Shown: positions 21,045 to 32,000 of the stretch, piece by piece
How the letters are laid out: each line of letters opens with the position of its first letter
How positions within the stretch are numbered: the stretch's first letter is position 1
Source: Linnemannia elongata
Taxonomy: Eukaryota > Mortierellomycota > Mortierellomycetes > Mortierellales > Mortierellaceae
NCBI GenBank assembly: GCA_036320915.1
Contig: JAXBDG010000012.1
Span: forward strand, 310,001 to 374,000
DNA: 64,000 bases
Direction of reading: 5' to 3'
Notes under the pieces: model-generated
The model's database searches: none
What the model saw: the letters and a program-made list of their open reading frames with translations, nothing else
Told to the model about the DNA's origin: nothing
Translations under genes and position numbers: made by a program

Positions 21045-22730
21045 ATGTCAAAGTACGGCGACAACGGATATGAGCATTCCGACATGTACGAGCTTAACCA
21101 GGTGCTGGACCACGGCCATGCCGGCCACCACAGCGTCCTGATAGATATATCCCAAACCGGACTCAGGCGAGACCTTCGACTCCGCCACATAATCATGATT
21201 GCCATCGCTGGCACTATCGGCACCGGTCTCTTCCTCACTTCTGGTTCGACTGTTGCTACTGCTGGTCCCGGAGGTGCCCTTCTCGCCTATGTCCTCATCG
21301 GTATCTGGCTCATTTTTGTCTTGCAAGCCGTCGGTGAGGTCGCCACCCTCCTCCCCCTCCCTGCTGCCTTCAACGCCTGGGGTGGCCGTGTCTTTGACGA
21401 GGCCTTCTCCTTCCAGATGACTTGGATGTACTGTGTCAACTGGGCATTGACGATTCCCGCACAGTTGTCCGCTGCCGCGCTGATTGTGTCGTTCTGGTTG
21501 GAAGACGAAACAAAGTTCCCTCCATGGATTGTGCCTCTGCTCGTGATCGTCATGATGGTCTTTATCAATTTTGCTGGTGTCAGGGCCTATGGTGAGCTCG
21601 AGTACTGGTTCTCGATTCTCAAGGTTGTCACCATCGTCATCTTTATCATTTGCGGTATCCTTGTCGATTCTGGTGCTGCTGGTGGCTACACCTACGGATT
21701 CAAAAACTGGAGGATCGAGGGTGCTCCGTTCAAGGGCGGGTTCAAAAGCTTCATCGCCACCCTGGTCTCGGTCGCTTATGCCTATGGTGGAGTCGAGATG
21801 ACTGGTGTCACTGCTGCCGAGTCCCGAAACCCCCACAAGCACGTCCCCAAGGCCGTCAACACCGTGATGATCCGCGTCGCCTTCTTTTACATCGTTTCGA
21901 TCTTCTTTCTCGGATCCATCGTTCCCAATGACGATCCCCGGTTGGTCAACATCGACCATTCCGCTACCCAGGCTCCATTCACCATCGTCTTTGCCAAAGC
22001 CGGTATGAGTGGCGCTGCCAACTACATGAACGTCGTCATCTTCACCTCGATCTTCTCGGCCATCAACTCTGACTTCTATGTTACCACCCGCATGTTACTT
22101 TCGCTCGCCCGTAACGGCTGGATCCACAAGTCGATCGGCTACATTAACTCGCGTGGTGTGCCCGTAGTTTCCGTCGCCATTGTCAGTGCCTGCTCCTGCC
22201 TGTCGTTGATCGCTGTCTTTGTTGGATCCGGTATCGTCTTCCATTGGTTTATTTCGATCATTGGTTCGATTACCTTTCAGGGCTGGCTCTATATCCTGCT
22301 CCTACACTTCCGCTTCCGCTACTGTTGGAAGGTCCAGGGCAACGCCGTCAGCGACCTGCCCTATGTCGCCTGGTGCTACCCCTATGGTAACATCCTTGCC
22401 ACCTTCATCGGTTGCTGCTGCATCGTTTGCAATTGGTACCTGTCGGTCATCGACCCTCCTCGGTATCCTGGTGACGGTGCCTCGGAGGAGCTTATGGATG
22501 CTTACCGCAGCAGACGCGACGAATATATCCAGGGTATCCTGGGTGCCTGGGGTCCCTGGGCCATATCTGCAGCCCTGTTCTTCTCTTACAAATACATCCA
22601 CGGTACCACGCTCATCAAGGCCGCCGATGCCGATCTCGACACTGGTCGCTTCATTCCGTCCGAGTCTGATAAGGAGGACTTAAAGCCCCACGGCCCACGC
22701 TGGAAGCGCATCGTCAAGTTGTTTGTCTAA
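21045..22730 (+). CDS. Amino-acid permease, APC superfamily, YAT type (561 aa)
   Basis: Intact single-exon gene for a plasma-membrane amino-acid/proton symporter. After a hydrophilic N-tail, residues about 43-70 carry the family signature (LRRDLRLRHIIMIAIAGTIG then TGLFLTSG). About 12 hydrophobic segments follow, with the conserved FAGVRAYGELEYWFS, GVEMTGVTAAESRNPHKHVP and SAINSDFYVTTRMLLSLARNG motifs of fungal yeast amino-acid transporters. Length agrees with the usual 500-600 residues. The C-tail is hydrophilic. The start is the only ATG compatible with the full N-tail and follows a CAACAACAGCAGCAAC leader. A TATA-like CATATAAAAGG at about 20573 is 470 bases upstream and may be too far. Substrate cannot be told from sequence. 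Confidence 0.95.
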   Translation: MSKYGDNGYEHSDMYELNQVLDHGHAGHHSVLIDISQTGLRRDLRLRHIIMIAIAGTIGTGLFLTSGSTVATAGPGGALLAYVLIGIWLIFVLQAVGEVATLLPLPAAFNAWGGRVFDEAFSFQMTWMYCVNWALTIPAQLSAAALIVSFWLEDETKFPPWIVPLLVIVMMVFINFAGVRAYGELEYWFSILKVVTIVIFIICGILVDSGAAGGYTYGFKNWRIEGAPFKGGFKSFIATLVSVAYAYGGVEMTGVTAAESRNPHKHVPKAVNTVMIRVAFFYIVSIFFLGSIVPNDDPRLVNIDHSATQAPFTIVFAKAGMSGAANYMNVVIFTSIFSAINSDFYVTTRMLLSLARNGWIHKSIGYINSRGVPVVSVAIVSACSCLSLIAVFVGSGIVFHWFISIIGSITFQGWLYILLLHFRFRYCWKVQGNAVSDLPYVAWCYPYGNILATFIGCCCIVCNWYLSVIDPPRYPGDGASEELMDAYRSRRDEYIQGILGAWGPWAISAALFFSYKYIHGTTLIKAADADLDTGRFIPSESDKEDLKPHGPRWKRIVKLFV

Positions 22731-22769
22731 AAAAAACAGACTGCTATAAAACTGTATACAATACTAACA

Positions 22770-24190
22770 AGTATTAAGGGATGGATGATTCGTTACTTCG
22801 CTGAAGATAAGGCGGCAAAAAAGTTGAGTTTTCAGAATGTCCTCAAGCGCATCGTACCCCATCTTCAAACATCTGGAGTCATCGAAGGCTCTCATACAAT
22901 ACAATCCGGAATGGATCTTCTTGCTCCTGATGTAAGAACTCTCCTATCATTTTCATTATGGCGTCACCTCCATTGTTTCATTATACAACTGTTTTGCTCA
23001 TCTCGACTTTATCTTCTCTAGAAAGGTTCGACAGTCCAAACAGTTGAGGAGGTAGGGGAGTCGCTTTATTCGACAGATGGTGACTCGCAAGTGTCGCCGT
23101 GTGTGGCTCGTCAGAAACGAAGAGAGGTCAAAGTAGGTAAGACAACCACGCAGTGCAGTTGCTATATAACGCAAAGTTGACATCTAAAAGACTGACTTAT
23201 TAATGGATACGATATGTAGCGAAGCATTGACAAGGAGGGGCAAGGGAGGGAACCAGGCGCAACTCCGATGTTGAGCCCAAAGTGGACAAATGAGGAAGTG
23301 CAGATCGAATTTCCTGGTACGTCAAGTCATGGTTGAGGTGTTAGTATGCATGGATAATCGTGACCAAGGTAAGCATTTATGGTGCTCATTCATATTTTAC
23401 CATTTTGCACAGATTCCACGCTTAGCTTGGTCCAATTTACCACCTTGGGGCAAACGGTATTTTGGAACGTCGAAGGCATCGACATGGTCCAGAAGTTCCG
23501 CGATTTCTGCCCTGGAAACCTAGGTCCCTTCTCTCTGGCCCAACGGGATTGCTGACCTGAAGCATGAGTCAACGTTTTTCCTAGTGCGTGGTCCGACTTC
23601 CAGCTGCTAGACTTGCAGACCCCGCTCCAGATATTTATGAGCGTTGGTCCACGCCACGGCCCAACTGCGATCGTTCTTTCGTGTCAAATACTTATGATGA
23701 AGTAGCGCGTGCAGTTCGCTCTGAAAGCATGCATGATCCCATCATGGCGTACTTGTCCGTTGTCATCATGACATAGTAAGTGTACTCTACTATTTGTTGC
23801 GTTAGCCTTTTGTATAATGTTCTTTCTTTCTTGGCATCATGTATATCTTAACACTGTCTATCTGCTGTGTTATAGTTGACAGTGCTTTCAATTTCACGAG
23901 GAGGTTACGGAAACATCAACGAACGGGAAGGAATTTCAGGGTTAACGTGGTCTTTTATGCTGACACCTTTGACCACGTATGGAATTCAGTCGTGTTATCT
24001 GGAAGTTCCGATCACGGCAGTAGAAAGAAGGAAAAGCCAAGACAAAGATTCCTTGCTGGATGTGAAAGAGACAGGACAGTACGCCGACGCTGTTGCCATC
24101 CATAACAACCAGCAGTTGCTGCTGGCTGAGGCTACGCTCGTCCATTATCCCAAGCTGGGTAAGCGTCGACAAGATGAGCTAGAGAGATGA
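22770..24190 (+). pseudogene. Decayed multi-exon gene, family unknown
   Basis: Coding-like exons are separated by intron-like gaps with usable splice sites: 22785-22931 (ending LLAPD, GTAAGA), from 23022 (KGSTVQTVEEVGESLYS), 23220-23315 (SIDKEGQGREPG...), from 23412 (DSTLSLVQFTTLGQTVFWNVE), and 23884-24190 (GGYGNINEREGISGLTWSF, then ETGQYADAVAIHNNQQLLL, ending at a TGA). Stops and frame changes occur between 23550 and 23880. It begins only 50 bases after the permease stop, so the true 5' end is probably missing. I cannot name the product. Confidence 0.4.
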
Positions 24191-26659
24191 GAGACTCGTG
24201 GATTAGTTACGTTCGATCGATTAGTAACATGGCTGTCCTTCCTCATGGTCTGGCCATGTTTGGATCATTGTCGTTCAAGTAGGGCTCCTAATCGAATTGA
24301 TCGGATCGAATTAAGCCTAAATAGAATTCGATTCGAATAAAGTGAACTTGAATCCGACTCGAAGCATTCGAATCATTGGAACCATTCGGGTCGGCCGCAC
24401 ACTAAGGGGATGGGCGCGTTTGCCCCTGGGATCGTGGTTTACGCACTTTGGGTCCTTGTTAAAATCTCCCTTCAAATGATTCGTTAGGGTATGATCTGTG
24501 GTGGCAAGAGCGACAAAACGAAGAGTGGTTGAGGCTAGATATCGTCTTCATTTTGGCTGGCTTCATCTCTGATTTCCTTATGCACTTATTTTCTTCTGTT
24601 ACATTCCCGTTTTGTTCTGACTTTTCTTCTCGACACCCTCTGTACATTGGAGCAGATGGAGATGGACATGGGCGTTATTTTTTTATGATATCCTTTCACC
24701 CAAGCGGCGGAACTATCACCCTCATTGCTTCCCTTTCTCAACTGTTCCTTTAATTGTACACTTCATTGGCTTCGAATCTTGGAGGTATATTTCTGCACTT
24801 TGAAGAATGGTAGTGGCAAGTGGATATAGATTGATAAGATCGATTTGTGCTGGGCGATCCTTTGTTATTGTGTACGTCAACAGGGGTAAATATGTTCATG
24901 TCTATGCGCATTTTTTTGGGCCTGATGGTAAGATCGCATATTGAGAGGCACTCTGTGAGGCATCCCTTTTGAATGATGCATTGCCTTTCAAAAAAAAAAA
25001 AAGGTTTGTCCCATTACATGAAGAGTGATCATTGGTACTGTTTGTCTGCATCCTCGACTTCTCTGTCACCACACCTATGCTTCTACTCCATCTTCTCTCT
25101 TTCTTTGGCAAAAATTAGCATAAAGGGGCAAAATGAGCATGAATGAAGTGCGGCATTTGCATCATTTAAAAAAATAAGGTGTAATTAATCATGATCAGAT
25201 GTATCATATTGGCAGGCGAATGTAGTCTTTTCTTGAGAAAAGGTGGGGTGTGCAAGAAAGGATAAAAAGGTTCAAAATGACAGGAAGGTAAACAGGTTTT
25301 GCAAACTGGAGAACATAACAGCACAAGAGGAAATCTATTCATCTTAAGATCAAGATAACTAGAAAACACCAATATCGTTTTGAAATATTGAATGGTAAAC
25401 CAAAATGGCAACGAGCAAATGTCAAAACTAACGGCGGATAATGAGGGGGGAAAAAAGTAACAAAGGACTATTCGATTACAATGTGGTTTGGATGCAAAGA
25501 GAAGGATGCAAAGAGAATGATGCATGAGGGAAAAGATGTGGTTGGAGAAAATGCAAAATTTAGAGAAGTGAAGTGGGAGAGATGTACGGTATGAGGAGGG
25601 AGATATCTGAGAAAATGGGTGTGCCTATGACAGGATGCAGGTGGGAAAAGCTGCATAGTGAGGCGAAATAAGCTGAGAAAGCTTTGATTGTTGTATTCAT
25701 GCTGATAATGAGTTTTTCTCGGTCTCCCACTTGTCAAGTCATATCTAACTCACTTTAATCTCATTATTAACAACAGCACAAGCAAGTAGGTATCAGTAAG
25801 AGGTCATTGTAGTGTTAAAAGACGTGCGGGACACTTTTAATGAAGTAAGTTGGGGGAGAAAGATCGTTCGGGTCAGAGGAGTGAAAAAGGGGTAATGTTT
25901 GTGTAAGCACGAACACAGGCGGCAGTGCCTGCAGTGTTTTGAGGCCATTGCTCTTTGGACTGTCTCTGATTACGAAAGTTACCTCTTCGCGCGATCTTAC
26001 CGTCTTTACGCGTATCGTGCGTCCACAGATATATCTCACCATCCACCTGCCCTCATTCTTATGTCCCTGTGGTCTGCTCAAGCGCCGCGCGTCCATTTTT
26101 TCAATGAGCCATTTAATACTCAATGAATATTCACGCAGTACCACGCGTATGCTTCTTTATTTTACCCACGCTTGATACCTTTGGACCTTTTCTCATTCAT
26201 GGTACAAATGTTCTCTTTGCGTGCCCATGCTCCTTCCACTCTCCCCCTTTTTGCCTCCAAGTGCTGTGCATGAATGTTTCCCTTCTCGTTTTCCATATCG
26301 ACCACATAGGGGGGCATGAAGGTATTTATGCGCCGCGCATGAGCAAAAATAGGGGTGTGTGAATGTGCATGGGCAGAGTTGAGGTAAACCGCATACTACA
26401 TGCCTGCATATGTCGAGAGTTCTCGCGGACCTGCATAATAAACCACATCTCTCCATTCACTCCCAACCTCGCTTGAACTTTCAGCCTCCTTTTTTTTGTT
26501 TCTGGGTATTTCGCGTGGGAGAGATGCTAATGTAACTCCTCGTAACCTTCAATTCTTCCATTCTTACGCAATCACTTCCAACAAGGGGTCTCAGTAAGAA
26601 CACACAAGTATTGTAGGTAAAGAGTGCAGATTCTACTTGATATTTCGAATATCTCCACA

Positions 26660-26667
26660 TATATAAA
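26660..26667 (+). promoter_or_regulatory. TATA box, beta-trefoil gene copy 1
   Basis: TATATAAAG-type element 177 bases before the start codon. The mirror copy has TATAAAG at 44516-44523, also 177 bases away. A 5' UTR intron is likely in both copies: a donor follows CATACAAG and the acceptor TGCAATAG lies two bases before the ATG. The right copy has GTAAGC as donor, the left GTAGTA, so splicing efficiency may differ. Confidence 0.55.
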
Positions 26668-26836
26668 GCCTTGGTCTTCCTCCTCATTCTTGCCATTCCA
26701 ACGCACACCAAGTCACGCACTCCAACTCATACAAGGTAGTACCAAGGACCAGCATTCTGCCTCTAAATTCGTATGTCCCTCAAAAATTTGCTTCTGTATT
26801 AAACATCACTGCTCTCTATCGACTGCTGCAATAGAC

Positions 26837-27319
26837 ATGGCTCGAATCACTCTTTCGACTTTGGTATCCTTCCTCGCGGTGCTCCTTCTTGCTACCACGT
26901 GCAAGGCTGCTGCGCTGTTCAGGATCTCTAACGACGACTCCTGGGCCAAGAACTTTCCTGCTGGCGGCGGACGACCTCCTTTTTTCACGGGCATCATTGT
27001 CGATGATCAATTCGCGAGCATCTACGAGCGCTGGGCAATCGAGCCATTCGAAGAGGGCTTCCGTATCCAAAATATTGGCACCGGATACTTTCTCACTGCT
27101 CATAACGGAGAAGCTCAAGGATCATCTGAGTTCGACCCTAAAAACTCTAAGTGGAATATCGAAAGAGCTGGTGACGGAAAATACAAAATCCTTGTACCAT
27201 ACCAGGATCTCGTCGTGACAGCTCACCGTCCTAAGGCCGAGTATCCCATCTCCCTCTTCCTTCAATCAGCTGAAGGCTCCTCTGCACAGCTGTGGACCTT
27301 TGAGAGGCTTAATCAATAA
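26837..27319 (+). CDS. Secreted beta-trefoil protein, I66 inhibitor-like (160 aa), copy 1
   Basis: Residues 1-24 form a classic signal peptide (hydrophobic LVSFLAVLLLATT, cleavage after CKA). The mature ~136 residues show the three-fold pattern of a beta-trefoil: WAIEPFEEGFRI then GTGYFLT, KWNIERAGDGKYKI then LVVTA, and QLWTFERL at the end. The layout resembles fungal I66 serine-protease inhibitors; ricin-B-type lectins are the alternative. No cysteine remains after cleavage. The gene lies in arm B. Compared with the copy at 43864-44346 there are 26 base differences, of which only two are silent, clustered at residues about 55-61, 78-82, 105-116 and the last six residues. A secreted role against proteases or sugars of other organisms is inference. 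Confidence 0.85.
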   Translation: MARITLSTLVSFLAVLLLATTCKAAALFRISNDDSWAKNFPAGGGRPPFFTGIIVDDQFASIYERWAIEPFEEGFRIQNIGTGYFLTAHNGEAQGSSEFDPKNSKWNIERAGDGKYKILVPYQDLVVTAHRPKAEYPISLFLQSAEGSSAQLWTFERLNQ

Positions 27320-27599
27320 AGTACACCAACGTTCTTGTGAACGTTTGCTTTGATATTGTACTGCAGTAAAACATGAAGGCTCAGACGAAGAGTGCAATTT
27401 TAGAAGAGTGGGAGGAAGAGATAACGATATGTATTGTACTAGAATAGTAACCGCGGCTTCACTCGCGGAGGTGTTGGGTGAGAAAAAAAAAATGAAATAT
27501 GAGTGTAGTCTTGCGTCGTATTATTTATTTCAGTCTGCCACTCTCTATTCCCCCTCCCTCTCTCTACTCTTTTTTTCTTTCCTTTCTTGTGGTCGTGTG

Positions 27600-27985
27600 T
27601 AGATCCTGATCCTGAATAATATCAGTAAGTGCAGCGAGGATGCTCTTGTCCGAAACGGTGTCAAAGATGGCTTGGAGGTAATCGTAGTTGTTAGAAGCAT
27701 GCTTTTGGGAATAGCCGATCTTTGCGCTTGTCGTTCGCTTCTCTTTAAAGTATGGGCTTCGACGATTTGTTGACCTTTGGTGATCGTTTCCACGGCTCCT
27801 GCTGCACCAGCTAATAGAGGAAAAGGAAGAAGAAGAAGAAGCGATTCACTGGGTGTGGTAATAGCACTGCTGATGGGAATCGAGGAAGGAGAGGTGGGAG
27901 TGGTAACAGTGTGTTCAGTGGCGGCTGTACACCTGGTGGTGGTTGGAAAATCATAACTGGGGTTATAATAGTAAAGGTTATGGTG
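27600..27985 (-). other. Possible coding relic at the inner end of arm B
   Basis: In both arm copies (here minus; mirror at 43200-43600 plus) a frame reads YFKEKRTTSAKI then NNYDYL(Q/E)AIFDTVSDKS then DIIQDQDL with only conservative changes, while an overlapping frame upstream reads VETITKGQQIV(E/D)AHTL. The first looks like the end of a real protein domain, but no intact gene can be drawn. It could be a small spliced gene or a relic. Confidence 0.3.
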
Positions 27986-28028
27986 GAAGTGGAACGAAAC
28001 AATGAGAGGGAAGCCTACTGTGGCTCTG

Positions 28029-28549
28029 GATTATAACTCTGTAGAATCTTCCCCTTCTTTCTCTAGACCCATTTCTCTCGTTCCTTCATGTCTGAACAGA
28101 GGCTCCCTTCCAAGGACATACATCTGCATGGGACATGCTTCTTCTAAGCTCGTTCATCCCTTGTTGTCTGATATCTGTTGTCTGTGTCCATGATCTCCAA
28201 GCCAACGAACGCACATACATACAGAACAGCAACCACAACAGCAATGACCAGCAACAATAACAAAAAGCATCAAACGAACACGCACTCCACCCTGATCAAC
28301 AACACACATCCACAAGAGACATACCCCCCTGATGTATCAATCTCCACTCGAGTGTATCGTTCCTCTAGAATCTAGTCAAAGTACGAGCCCGCCGCCCTCG
28401 TTTAGAAAGGACGATCAAAGAGGGCGCAGACGAGCACAGAACGCAAAGGGGATAAGGAAAAGAAAAGTGAGAGAGAGAGAACATACAGACAGAGAGAGAA
28501 ACCCTCCTTCCCTCCCCTCCCGCCGTTAACTCTCGACATGGATCATTTT
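28029..28549 (+). repeat. Repeat unit R, copy 1
   Basis: Unit of about 520 bp beginning near the motif GGATTATAACTCTGTAGAAT and ending near CCGTTAACTCTCGACATGG. Two more copies lie in the opposite orientation at 46790-47312 (full length) and 42765-43145 (shortened at the far end). It contains open but unconvincing frames rich in Thr, Asn and His. I see no terminal inverted repeats or clear target duplication, so its nature is unknown. Confidence 0.85.
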
Positions 28550-29025
28550 CTGATCTAGAAAGGACAATCTAAATTATCATTTGGAGTAGGGACGGTGGGG
28601 AAAACCAAGGAGTCAAGCGGTTCGCCCTTTCAAAGAACTGCTGAGCTGCTGTGTGTTCTGAAGAGGGAAATGGCATGATGTCCAGCAAACTCACCATTGT
28701 TGTTCTCTTGAATGATCTCAATCTCACTGTCACCACTACAAACTGAAGTACAGATTGGCTTCGGCTCTTTAACCTTGTGGGAGAGCCTTGACGTCTTGAA
28801 AAATGGTACTGACAGGTGCGCGACAGGTCCGCAATCTCGGAATCGATAGGATTGTCATGTTAGTAATGGCCCTCAGCATCATGTCGACACGAGCATGCCT
28901 GCATAACATTCATCGACAAATAAAGAGGAAAGACAAACAATATCAACAATTTATTTTCACACATCATCTCAACTCTACTCATTCATCCATGTAACAAAAA
29001 CAATCAACAACAACTCTATGAGCAC
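28550..29025 (+). other. Intergenic between unit R and the RGS gene
   Basis: No convincing frame. It contains the 3' end and probable terminator region of the minus-strand RGS gene. Confidence 0.5.
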
Positions 29026-32000
29026 CTAGACGGGGGAAGACAAACGGAGGGACTCAACAACCGCACCATCTTCGGTAGAAAAAGACGAACAACTCGAGCG
29101 TTCTACCTCGGCCAACGCCTCCATCATCTCATTCGTCCACTTTTTGTCCTCCTCCTTCTTCGTTCGCGAGAATGTAGGTGACGAGGCGGATGGTTCTTGG
29201 GCGTCGCTGGTGGTGGTAGAGGCAAGGAAGGCAGCCAACTGAACCATACTCGTCCCTCCACTGGTAATCGACACCATCTCCTCACCCTCACTTGATCTCA
29301 TTTTGCCCTCATGTTCATCTTTCGTAGTCGCGTCTGAAGTCGCCGACGAGGCACTGGCAGTCGTCAAACTACGATGTAGCAGCGCGGATGGGGGGAAATG
29401 CCCAAAAAGTTTCTCAAGCTTCTCAGCGCGTTTCAGAAATAGCTCTTGGTCCTTTCCTGACATGGCGCGGAGGCGAGGGAGGATCTGGGCGGATTCATCG
29501 TCGTTGTCGTCGGCGTCCAGGGCGCTGTCGTCGCCTTCTTCGTCGTGGAGGACGGTCATGTACCCTGGAGCTGATGTGGGAAAGAAGTGAGAAGATGAGA
29601 CGTCGGCTGCTGCGGGGATGTTGCCTGTGTTGTTGGTGTGGTTGGAGGACAGACTGACGCGTGGCGATGCGATGGAAGAAGCCGAGAATGATGTGGGTGG
29701 TGACATTGGAGGCGACGTTGATGATTCAGAAACTCGAGTCGAGTAACCGCCAGTAGCTGCTGCTGTGGTGGTTCCTGGAGCAGGTGCAAGGGCTGGGGTG
29801 GCGAGTTGTTGCCGAAGTCGACTCACAGTCGTGTGCCACTGATAGGGATGCTGATGAGCGCTTGGCGACTGGATTCCTAACCCGTTTCCGGCACCATCCT
29901 CGAGTCTGGGTGGGTCAGACAGCGACCGCTCCATCCTGACAGTTCCGTTGGTACGACTGCCAGTTGTCACAACTACGGGCCCCAGTCTTGTCTTCCTGCT
30001 GGACCTCTCGCTGGCAATGCTAGTACCCTTCTCATTCTCCTTCTCGTTTGCAAGATCGTCGCTTTTGAGAGCGTTGCCTGAGGTAGTCTTGCCGCGTCCA
30101 GGAAAGGTGGCTCTCTTGAATTTTGGCGTCAATCTTGACCCCGTCGCTGACCGGGTCAGTCCAGCTCCACCCGTCCCAACAACACTGAAAGCGTTGACAC
30201 CGTCGAGCGAAAAAGCAGTAGTGCTGGTAGGAGACAACAAATTCCTATCCAACATCTCCTGAGTCTTCTCACGACCAACGGTACCCATCCACAAATCTTG
30301 CTCCGGCACACGATCACCCAAGAACTGCTGGATCTTGTCCATCTTCTTCTTTCGGTTGAACCTAGTCAAGGCCTCTGCCGCTGTTGTTGTTGCGCCATCG
30401 CCGGATAATCCAAAGCTACCGTTCTCTGTCGCATGGATTTGGCGGTATCGTGGGCTGAGATGGCTGTATCCATGTGGGCGGATGCTGCTGGTTCGTCTCC
30501 GATGTGCGCGTCGTGGGATCCCCAACTCTTCCTCGGTCTCTCTCAGATCCTCGTCCAGGTCTTCACCCAAAGCCGTGTCGATCGTCATGAAAGAATCCAG
30601 AGACTGAATGCTCATGGCCCTGGTCAGCTCGGAGATACTCCCCCTCCCGCTACGTCCATTGTGATGTGGGTGACGACGGTAGACTGAACTGGCGTTGGAG
30701 GCGACTGAGGATCGACGAGGTCGGGTGCCAGCGGAGTTGGTGGTACTTGCACGGCGGCTACGAGACTTGCTACCGCCCTTTCCGGTCTTGTGCCGGACCA
30801 GGTTGCTGCTCGAGTTCAGGTCCTCATACTCTTCACTGTCATCCTCACCTCCAACATCTTCATCTTCGTCGTCAGAATCTCTTGGCAGAGTCTCGTTCGA
30901 CACCTGCTTGACATGCAACGACCCGGCGGACCGCTTCTTTTTGAGGGAAGGACTTGCAACCCTCCGAGAGCTCGACATCGAGTTTCTCAATCGCGTCGAG
31001 GAGCCCATCAAGACCGGAATCGTCAACGACAAGGCGACTTCATTCTCCTGTAACGACTCGCCAAGGATACCCCTCAACTTCTTGTTCCTTTTCCACAGCA
31101 GAGTTCGGTCCCGGTGCGAGAGATGGTTCACGGACAAGACTGTAGGATCCATCACCGCGGGCTTGACTTTGTGCTTGTCGCTCTCGCTCAGTGACCTCTG
31201 GAGCTGGTCGCCCTTCTTTTTCTTTTCCTTCTCTTGATCCTGCTGTTGGGCGGTTGTCGTCTGAGAAGTGGATGAGGTGAGGCCAAAGTCGTCATCCATG
31301 CGGAGTTGAGATGACAGCTCTTGGGCAGTCAACTGGGCGCCAAAGAAAGTCGACAGCTTGTCGGCCTTCTTTCTCCGAGTGTACATGACATGTCGGTCCA
31401 AAGAACTTGCTCCTGCAGTGTGAGAGGGGCGGTTTATGGGCAAAACACCATCCTGATCCAGACCCCGGGGAGAGGCATAGAACTCGAGTCCACCTCCTGT
31501 GGGTGTGGTGGGTGTCAGTCCTGAAGGGTGAGGCGAATGAGGCGAGGTAGAGCTGTTGTTGAGGCTGTTGCCCATAATACTTAGGATCGACAACTGGCGA
31601 CGCCGTTCATACCCTGCAGGAGAATCCACCTCATGATCCGATAATGATCCACTCCAGAGTGGATGCGGATGTGCAGCCAAGATTCTTCTTCCAGCAGGTA
31701 GCCCATCCACAGAGGTAGCCGACCGGAAGTGTCGACTGTTACCACTACTCGTGCCAATATCGTCCTGACTGGAAGACTTACGACTGTTGTTGTTGCTGTC
31801 GTAGTATTCGCCCGAACTGCGCTTGAACTTTTGGAGGATGCTCATGGATCGCGATCCTGCTGATTTGGCGGCGCTTGGGAAGTGGAAGAGGACCTCGTGG
31901 CCGTTACCGCTGTCCCGCTTGGACTTGTTCTTCTTGGGACGGCCCTTCTTGTCCATGTCGTGGATCGTTGAGGATGAGAGCGCGTACGCAAGGGGAGAGC

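Larger units (their letters stand above)
24410..27985 (+). repeat. Inverted-duplication arm B (left copy)
   Basis: Reverse complement of about 43200-46775. Long non-coding stretches are practically identical: six frames read on both strands between 24902 and 26456 translate identically in the two copies. Divergence rises from about 26500 onward, through the promoter and coding region of the beta-trefoil gene at 26837-27319. The arm ends directly against unit R at 28029. Confidence 0.93.

Noticed and set aside
21048..21959. 303-codon antisense frame under the permease
   Set aside because: Acidic mirror of a membrane-protein gene; the sense strand carries a complete permease signature.
25166..26362. 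Several 60-120-codon frames on both strands of arm B
   Set aside because: They are identical in the two arms only because the DNA is identical. Overlapping frames on both strands are equally open and their compositions are not protein-like.
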